Assembly (NCBI GenBank): GCA_034436235.1 | Contig: DAOTWB010000084.1 | Location: 1 to 43,611, forward strand | Origin: CP2-2F sp034436235 | Lineage (GTDB): Bacteria > Chloroflexota > Anaerolineae > Aggregatilineales > UBA2796 | Length of the DNA stretch: 43,611 bases | Direction: 5' to 3' | Shown: piece by piece, positions 39,680-43,611 of the stretch | Position numbering within the stretch: the stretch's first letter is position 1 | Layout: every line of letters starts with the position of its first letter | Notes under the pieces: generated by a model | What the model saw: the letters and a program-made list of their open reading frames with translations, nothing else | Databases searched by the model: none | What the model was told of the DNA's origin: nothing | Translations under genes and position numbers: made by a program

Positions 39680-40795
39680 CTACGCAGCGCTCGCCTGAGA
39701 TGTTGCGACAGGCGTCGCTTTTGCGTTGAGCAAGTGCCAGCAGCACAACGCCCACATCAGCGTCAGCAGGCAGGTGATCAGATAGGCGCTGTAGGCGCGC
39801 GCTAGATCGTGCGGCAACAGATACAGACTGTCCGTCAGGATGAGCAGACAGGCGGCAAGGCGCGGACGGCTCGGCAGCAAGCCGATCACGGCGAAGGCGA
39901 ACGCCGTGATCAGGCTGATGCTAGACGTATAAGGCGAGACCAGCATTGAAGCGCTGATCAGCATCCCGAGCTTGCCTGCGCTCAAGCCGTGCGGCGTGCG
40001 CAGCGCCAACAGGCTCGATACGCCCACGATCAACGCGCCGAGCGCGCCGAAGAGCCAGATCGGCTGCCCTTGCCGACCTAAACTGGCGAGCAGGCTGACA
40101 TCCACAGGCGTCCCGACCTGATGTCCAACTTGCATCATCGCCCACCACGCCGCGCCGTATATCAACATGGTCGGCAGCACCACAGCCAGCACAATGACGC
40201 CGACGCGCAGCCAGTGGCGCGGCTGCCATTGCCACACGAGATAAATGCCGAGCCAAACTGCCAATAACCAGACCGTCTGTGGCTTGGCAGTGGCGATCAG
40301 CAGTCCAATGCTCAGCGGCAACGCTTGCCTGCGATTGTAGCCGAAGGCGATCAGCAGCACGCCGATCATGATGAAGCCTTCAATATTGCCATCAGCGATG
40401 TGCCGCATGGCAGGATAAGCTGTGAAGAGCAGGATCGCGCAGAGCGCCCATTCCCAGCGCCGTCCCGTGCGCGGCACGCTCAACAGATAAGCGATCAGCG
40501 TGATGAACGTGACGATGCTCCAACTGAGCCGAAAAGACAGAAAGCCGAGCGGCAGCAGCATTGGCAGTCCCCATGGCGTCACGCGCATCGAGCCGTTGGC
40601 GTAATCCACTTGTCCATTCTGAATCGGCGTCCAGATCAGCTGCCAATCCCAGCCGAGCGGCGTGCCTTCAATCGGTAGGTTGCTGATGGCGCCGATGACG
40701 AGCGCAGAGGTCAGCAAAACGAGACAAGCGGCGAGAATCAGCTGCGGCAGGCTATACGTTTGGCTTACAAGACGCATATTGGTGATGTCTTTCAT
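39680..40795 (-). CDS. GT87-like (DUF2029) polytopic membrane protein
   Basis: 371 residues with about ten membrane helices. The segment HIADGNIEGFIMIGVLLIAFGYNRRQALPLSIGLLIATAKPQTVW matches the GT87 pattern of a loop with polar residues followed by a KPQ motif; GT87 members are polyprenyl-phosphomannose-dependent mannosyltransferases in actinobacteria. Catalytic Asp positions cannot be fixed by eye, so substrate is unknown. The N-terminus is uncertain: ATG 40795 is preferred since ATG 40810 would be almost leaderless behind the TAAAAT box at 40819-40824; ATG 40777 is also possible. Divergent from the alpha/beta hydrolase gene. Confidence 0.78.
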   Translation of the reverse strand: MKDITNMRLVSQTYSLPQLILAACLVLLTSALVIGAISNLPIEGTPLGWDWQLIWTPIQNGQVDYANGSMRVTPWGLPMLLPLGFLSFRLSWSIVTFITLIAYLLSVPRTGRRWEWALCAILLFTAYPAMRHIADGNIEGFIMIGVLLIAFGYNRRQALPLSIGLLIATAKPQTVWLLAVWLGIYLVWQWQPRHWLRVGVIVLAVVLPTMLIYGAAWWAMMQVGHQVGTPVDVSLLASLGRQGQPIWLFGALGALIVGVSSLLALRTPHGLSAGKLGMLISASMLVSPYTSSISLITAFAFAVIGLLPSRPRLAACLLILTDSLYLLPHDLARAYSAYLITCLLTLMWALCCWHLLNAKATPVATSQASAA

Positions 40796-40818
40796 GCACT
40801 CTAGCCACATCTGACTTG

Positions 40819-40850
40819 ATTTTAGCGTACAATGAAAGCCTGTTCAGGCT
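40819..40850. promoter_or_regulatory. Divergent promoter region with palindrome AGCCTG-TT-CAGGCT
   Basis: A plus-strand -10 candidate TACAAT (40828-40833) and a minus-strand -10 candidate TAAAAT (complement of 40819-40824) flank the divergent genes. The perfect palindrome AGCCTGTTCAGGCT at 40837-40850 lies just after the plus -10 and within the minus -10/-35 spacing. A single protein bound there could control both genes. Confidence 0.45.
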
Positions 40851-40868
40851 ACAAAAGGATATTGAACA

Positions 40869-41930
40869 ATGCGTAAGTGTATGATGTTGCTTGTGCTATG
40901 CGCGCTTTTGTGCAGTGTCCTGCCGTTGAAGGCGCAAGAGAATTTCACGGAACAGGAAGTGTCCTTCACGGTTGGCGAAGATACGCTCTACGCCACACTG
41001 ACCTTGCCTGCAGGCGCGCCAAAATTCCCTGCCGCTCTGCTGCTCTCAGGCAGCGGACCGACTGACCGCGACGGCAACACGCCGCTGATATTTGGCATAA
41101 TCGACTCACATCGCCATCTTGCGCACATCTTGGCAGCGCGCGGCGTTGCATCGTTGCGCTACGATAAGATCGGCAGCGGCAAAACAGGCTTGGCAAGCCG
41201 CCTGAGCAAGCCTGAGAGCATTGACTTTTTGATGTACGTCGCGCACGCGCGCGCCGCCTACGATTTTCTGAAAGCGCGACCTGAAATTGACGCCAAAAAA
41301 CTGATGCTGCTCGGTCACAGCGAAGGCGGACTGATTGCGCAGATCGTGGCTGAGCAAGTGCGCGACGACGGCAGTCTTGCCGCGCTTGTGCTGGCGATGC
41401 CGCTGGCGAAGACCTATCTGGCTACTGTACGCGATCAGATCGCAGCGCAGTACGCTATCCTACAGTCGCTCAGCTTAGTCACGGCAGAGCAAGTTGCGGC
41501 TGCGCTGACCGAGCTGGATCGCATCATCGCCGAAATCCTTGAGACAGGCGCGCTCAGCACGCCTATCCAGATGGAATACTTTCGCGATCTATTCAGCAAT
41601 CCGCTCAACAATAAGTTCATGGCGCAAGCCAGTCGCTTCGACCCTGCCGTGTTGGCAGCCGAGACGCCGAAAGATTTGCCCGTGCTGGTCTTCTGCGCTG
41701 AGTTCGACGTGCAGATCGCTTGCGCGGATATGGAGCGCTTGATGGCAGGCTTCAAAGCGGCTGAGAATCCTGCGCAGCTGGTCGTCCTAGCAAAAGTGAA
41801 TCACGTCTTCAAAGAAGTGGAAAAGCCGAGCCTGAATCCGATTGTGGACTACGCAAATGAAGCCTTGCCGTTCTCAGCGCAGGCGCGTGAAGCGCTTCAA
41901 GCCTTCGTCGCTGAGATATTCAGCGAATGA
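40869..41930 (+). CDS. Exported alpha/beta hydrolase (S33-like serine hydrolase)
   Basis: 353 residues. A signal peptide (MRKCMMLLVLCALLCSVLPLKAQ) precedes the hydrolase fold. The oxyanion region has LLSGSGPTDRDGNTP, characteristic of a family of secreted esterase/peptidase-like hydrolases; the nucleophile elbow is LGHSEGG (S151). The acid is probably the Asp in FCAEFDVQIAC and the His is in AKVNHVFKEVE near the end. Substrate is unknown; ester or small peptide hydrolysis outside the cell is likely. AAAGGAT lies about 7 nt upstream of the ATG. A perfect GC-rich stem-loop follows 5 nt after the stop. Confidence 0.88.
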   Translation: MRKCMMLLVLCALLCSVLPLKAQENFTEQEVSFTVGEDTLYATLTLPAGAPKFPAALLLSGSGPTDRDGNTPLIFGIIDSHRHLAHILAARGVASLRYDKIGSGKTGLASRLSKPESIDFLMYVAHARAAYDFLKARPEIDAKKLMLLGHSEGGLIAQIVAEQVRDDGSLAALVLAMPLAKTYLATVRDQIAAQYAILQSLSLVTAEQVAAALTELDRIIAEILETGALSTPIQMEYFRDLFSNPLNNKFMAQASRFDPAVLAAETPKDLPVLVFCAEFDVQIACADMERLMAGFKAAENPAQLVVLAKVNHVFKEVEKPSLNPIVDYANEALPFSAQAREALQAFVAEIFSE

Positions 41931-41935
41931 GCGTC

Positions 41936-41968
41936 GCTCGGTCGCGCCGTGAGGCAGCGCGACCGAGC
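41936..41968. terminator. GC-rich stem-loop between convergent genes
   Basis: 12-bp perfect stem GCTCGGTCGCGC / GCGCGACCGAGC with a 9-nt loop. There is no T-run on either strand. It lies between the alpha/beta hydrolase and nicotinamidase-like genes and may mark both 3' ends. Confidence 0.55.
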
Positions 41969-41985
41969 AGCTGTGAGCGAGATGC

Positions 41986-42903
41986 TCAACTGATAGCGTC
42001 ATTGGCGCTGACAAAGCGCACGCCTTGCGCTGCCATCTCGCGTAGGCGCGCTTCAGTGGCTTCTTCAAAGCCTGGGATGGACGATGTGCAGTCGTTCAAG
42101 AAGCGCAGCTTGGCGATCACCTCAGGCTGATCGGCGAAATAGCGCAAGACTGAGTTCATGGTTGCCAACACACAGTGACTGCGCGCTTCGCCTGCCACGT
42201 AGATCAGATCGAAGCTGGCGATCAGGTCGAGAAAGCGCGTGTTCAGCGCGCCGTCAGGATGATCGGGATACTTCACTTCAGGCTCAACAACCGAGTAGAA
42301 CTCAGTCTGCGGAATTGTGCCTTTGCTCAGATAGATAGGCTGCGCCGTGCGCGCGCCGCTGTGATACGTGATCGCCTCTGAGAGCGCAGGCAGCAGCGCG
42401 CGCCCTGCCGTGCCTTCCATGCAATGGAAGGGCCAAATCATCAGCTGCTTCTTGCCGACTCGCTCCAGCTCTTCCACATAGCGCGCTGACCATTCAGGCT
42501 CAGCGGTAGCTATCCAGCGTCCTTTGGCGACGTCTTCTGCGCTGATGACCGTGTACGGCGCAGGACGCTCGCCTTCTGCGCTCTTCCACCATGTTGGATA
42601 GAAGATTTGGAAAGGCACATGCGTATCGAGCGACGCCGCGATCTGCGTGATCTGATGGACGTTGCGGTAAAGCCACTCGATGACGCGCTGCGCGTCTTGC
42701 ACGGCGTTCGGCACAGGCAAGCGACCGAGCGGCGCAGGCAGGATGAAATCATTTTGCATGTCCACTAGCCACAGCAAGACGCGCTGACGGTCGTCGCTGG
42801 CAGGCGCTCGGAAAGCGGCGACGCCTTCCTCATAAGCGCGTTGAAAGTCAGGCTCATAGAGCTGCCCGACCTGCGCAGGCGCGTAAAAAGATGGAAAGAT
42901 CAT
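41986..42903 (-). CDS. Nicotinamidase/isochorismatase-like cysteine hydrolase
   Basis: 305 residues, longer than typical 180-220-residue nicotinamidases because of a ~40-residue N-terminal extension and inserted loops. The D-K-C triad is intact: D48 in WLVDMQNDF, K194 in LSKGTIPQTEFYS, C244 in AGEARSHCVLAT. Metal-site candidates are SLDTHVPF and WPFHCMEGT, the latter close to the nicotinamidase signature. Deamidation of nicotinamide is likely, but other amidase substrates are possible given the insertions. The start is set by GAGGAG 6 nt before ATG 42903; ATG 42909 touches it. Upstream on the same strand is a peptide-type binding protein gene, 63 nt away. Confidence 0.83.
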   Translation of the reverse strand: MIFPSFYAPAQVGQLYEPDFQRAYEEGVAAFRAPASDDRQRVLLWLVDMQNDFILPAPLGRLPVPNAVQDAQRVIEWLYRNVHQITQIAASLDTHVPFQIFYPTWWKSAEGERPAPYTVISAEDVAKGRWIATAEPEWSARYVEELERVGKKQLMIWPFHCMEGTAGRALLPALSEAITYHSGARTAQPIYLSKGTIPQTEFYSVVEPEVKYPDHPDGALNTRFLDLIASFDLIYVAGEARSHCVLATMNSVLRYFADQPEVIAKLRFLNDCTSSIPGFEEATEARLREMAAQGVRFVSANDAIS

Positions 42904-42966
42904 GTTCATCTCCTCGCATGGAAAAGTTATCCATGATTTTACAGTCTGCGCAGCCGATCGCTAGAA

Positions 42967-43611
42967 TCAGCGCGACCACGCCGCCAACCACAACGGACTC
43001 GCCGCGCTGGCGCCTTGCAGCGCAGGCTTGCGCGCTGCGAAGCGCAGTTCGCTCAGCAGCGGCAGGACTGGAAACGTGCCGCTCGCGCCGAAGTAAGCCT
43101 GTTCCGCCTGGGCGATCAGCGCAGCGCGCTGCGCCAAATCCGTCTGCAACAGCGCCGCGCTGACCAGCTGATCTGCCTCGCCGCACGGCACGTAGCTCTT
43201 CAAAAATCCATAACGGCAATGCGCGCCGTCGCCCGCCCAAGCCGTGATGTCCAAATAGTCTGGCGACCACGTGAAGAGCCACATATGCGGACGAATCGGA
43301 TCAGTGGTGCGAATTGTGCTGAAGGTGCCATCGGCAAGGCGACGCACCGTCTCAGCATTCCGCTTGGTCAGGCGGAAGTTCGGCGTGTTGCAGCCCAAAT
43401 GCGCTTGCCATTGCTCGAAGAGTGCATTGGCGAGCGCTTCCATGCGCGGCGTATCTTCGATGACCAGCTCAAGGCGCTCAGGCAGACGGCAGCCGCCGTA
43501 ACCTGCCTCTGTCAGCTGCGCTTTGGCAGCCTCAGGCGAGAAAACGCCCGCCTCAGGCTGCAGCGCGACCTCAGCGACGGCAGGCGTGGTCAGGCGCCAC
43601 GTCGGCAGCGC
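42967..43611 (-). CDS. Family-5 (peptide/nickel-type) substrate-binding protein, C-terminal part
   Basis: The reading frame is open to the window edge, so the 5' part is missing; about 214 residues are visible. The upstream part reads FSPEAAKAQLTEAGYGG...LELVIEDTPRMEALANALFEQWQAHLG, the usual SBP_bac_5 C-terminal pattern (YDPEKAKALLAEAGY, then an HxxxAxAIQxxWxxLGI-like helix). MWLFTWSPDYLD and YVPCGEADQLVSAALLQTD also fit. Such proteins bind peptides, nickel or other solutes outside the cell. Two cysteines (one in GGCRL, one in GCNTPN) are additional. Signal peptide and partner permeases lie outside the window. Confidence 0.85.
   Translation of the reverse strand, partial: ALPTWRLTTPAVAEVALQPEAGVFSPEAAKAQLTEAGYGGCRLPERLELVIEDTPRMEALANALFEQWQAHLGCNTPNFRLTKRNAETVRRLADGTFSTIRTTDPIRPHMWLFTWSPDYLDITAWAGDGAHCRYGFLKSYVPCGEADQLVSAALLQTDLAQRAALIAQAEQAYFGASGTFPVLPLLSELRFAARKPALQGASAASPLWLAAWSR

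Overview
The window reads as a chromosomal stretch of a free-living bacterium, most likely a member of the Chloroflexota (Anaerolineae-like). This is inferred from a Wzz/BY-kinase fusion followed by a DUF4012 protein, Thr/Pro-rich tails on exported proteins, substrate-binding lipoprotein plus HAMP sensor pairs, a receiver-MinD/ParA fusion, and an RpoD of the type seen in that phylum. Composition looks uniform and moderately GC-rich, with a very strong preference for GCGC and an almost complete lack of GGCC. I saw no phage, transposase, integrase, CRISPR array, tRNA or rRNA. No gap between genes exceeds about 300 bases, so the region is dense, and all genes appear intact except the last, which runs off the right edge.

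Layout. 1-2.3 kb: a small MerR/excisionase-type DNA-binding protein and pyruvate kinase. 2.4-6.3 kb: a promoter and a two-gene cell-surface polysaccharide operon (BY-kinase, DUF4012 protein), closed by a strong stem-loop shared with a convergent FecR-domain exported protein. 7.8-10.1 kb: a substrate-binding lipoprotein coupled to a Cache-HAMP membrane sensor with no output domain. 10.2-15.1 kb: a cupin, a MOSC protein, a KAP-type P-loop NTPase abutting a GT-C glycosyltransferase, and a TetR-type regulator. 15.2-19.7 kb: a large STAND-type NTPase, a secreted beta-propeller-like protein and a single-domain response regulator. 19.9-22.6 kb: an M20/YgeY-like hydrolase and a HEAT + multi-TM protein. 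22.6-26.9 kb, all on the minus strand: a glycogen-binding (CBM48) mini-protein, a queuosine-tRNA mannosyltransferase-like enzyme, a receiver-MinD/ParA fusion and gatB. 27.0-34.5 kb: a LacI regulator, a complete sugar ABC importer (binding protein, two permeases, ATPase) and a GH13_18 sucrose-phosphorylase-family enzyme. 34.4-39.2 kb: dnaG, rpoD and a translationally coupled exported protein. 39.2-43.6 kb: small membrane protein, GT87-like membrane protein, exported alpha/beta hydrolase, nicotinamidase-like hydrolase and the C-terminal part of a family-5 substrate-binding protein.

How genes work together. The best-resolved unit is the LacI / ABC / GH13_18 cluster, which resembles the E. coli ycj arrangement and should import a glucoside and split it by phosphorolysis. 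One of its permeases carries an unexpected SH3b-like domain in its first extracytoplasmic loop, which I consider the most interesting protein-level observation here. Overlapping palindromes just downstream of a good promoter suggest the LacI protein represses itself. dnaG-rpoD is the classic macromolecular-synthesis pair with a near-consensus promoter. Everything was read by eye; residue numbers are approximate unless a catalytic residue is named, and start codons were chosen from ribosome-binding sites and promoter positions.
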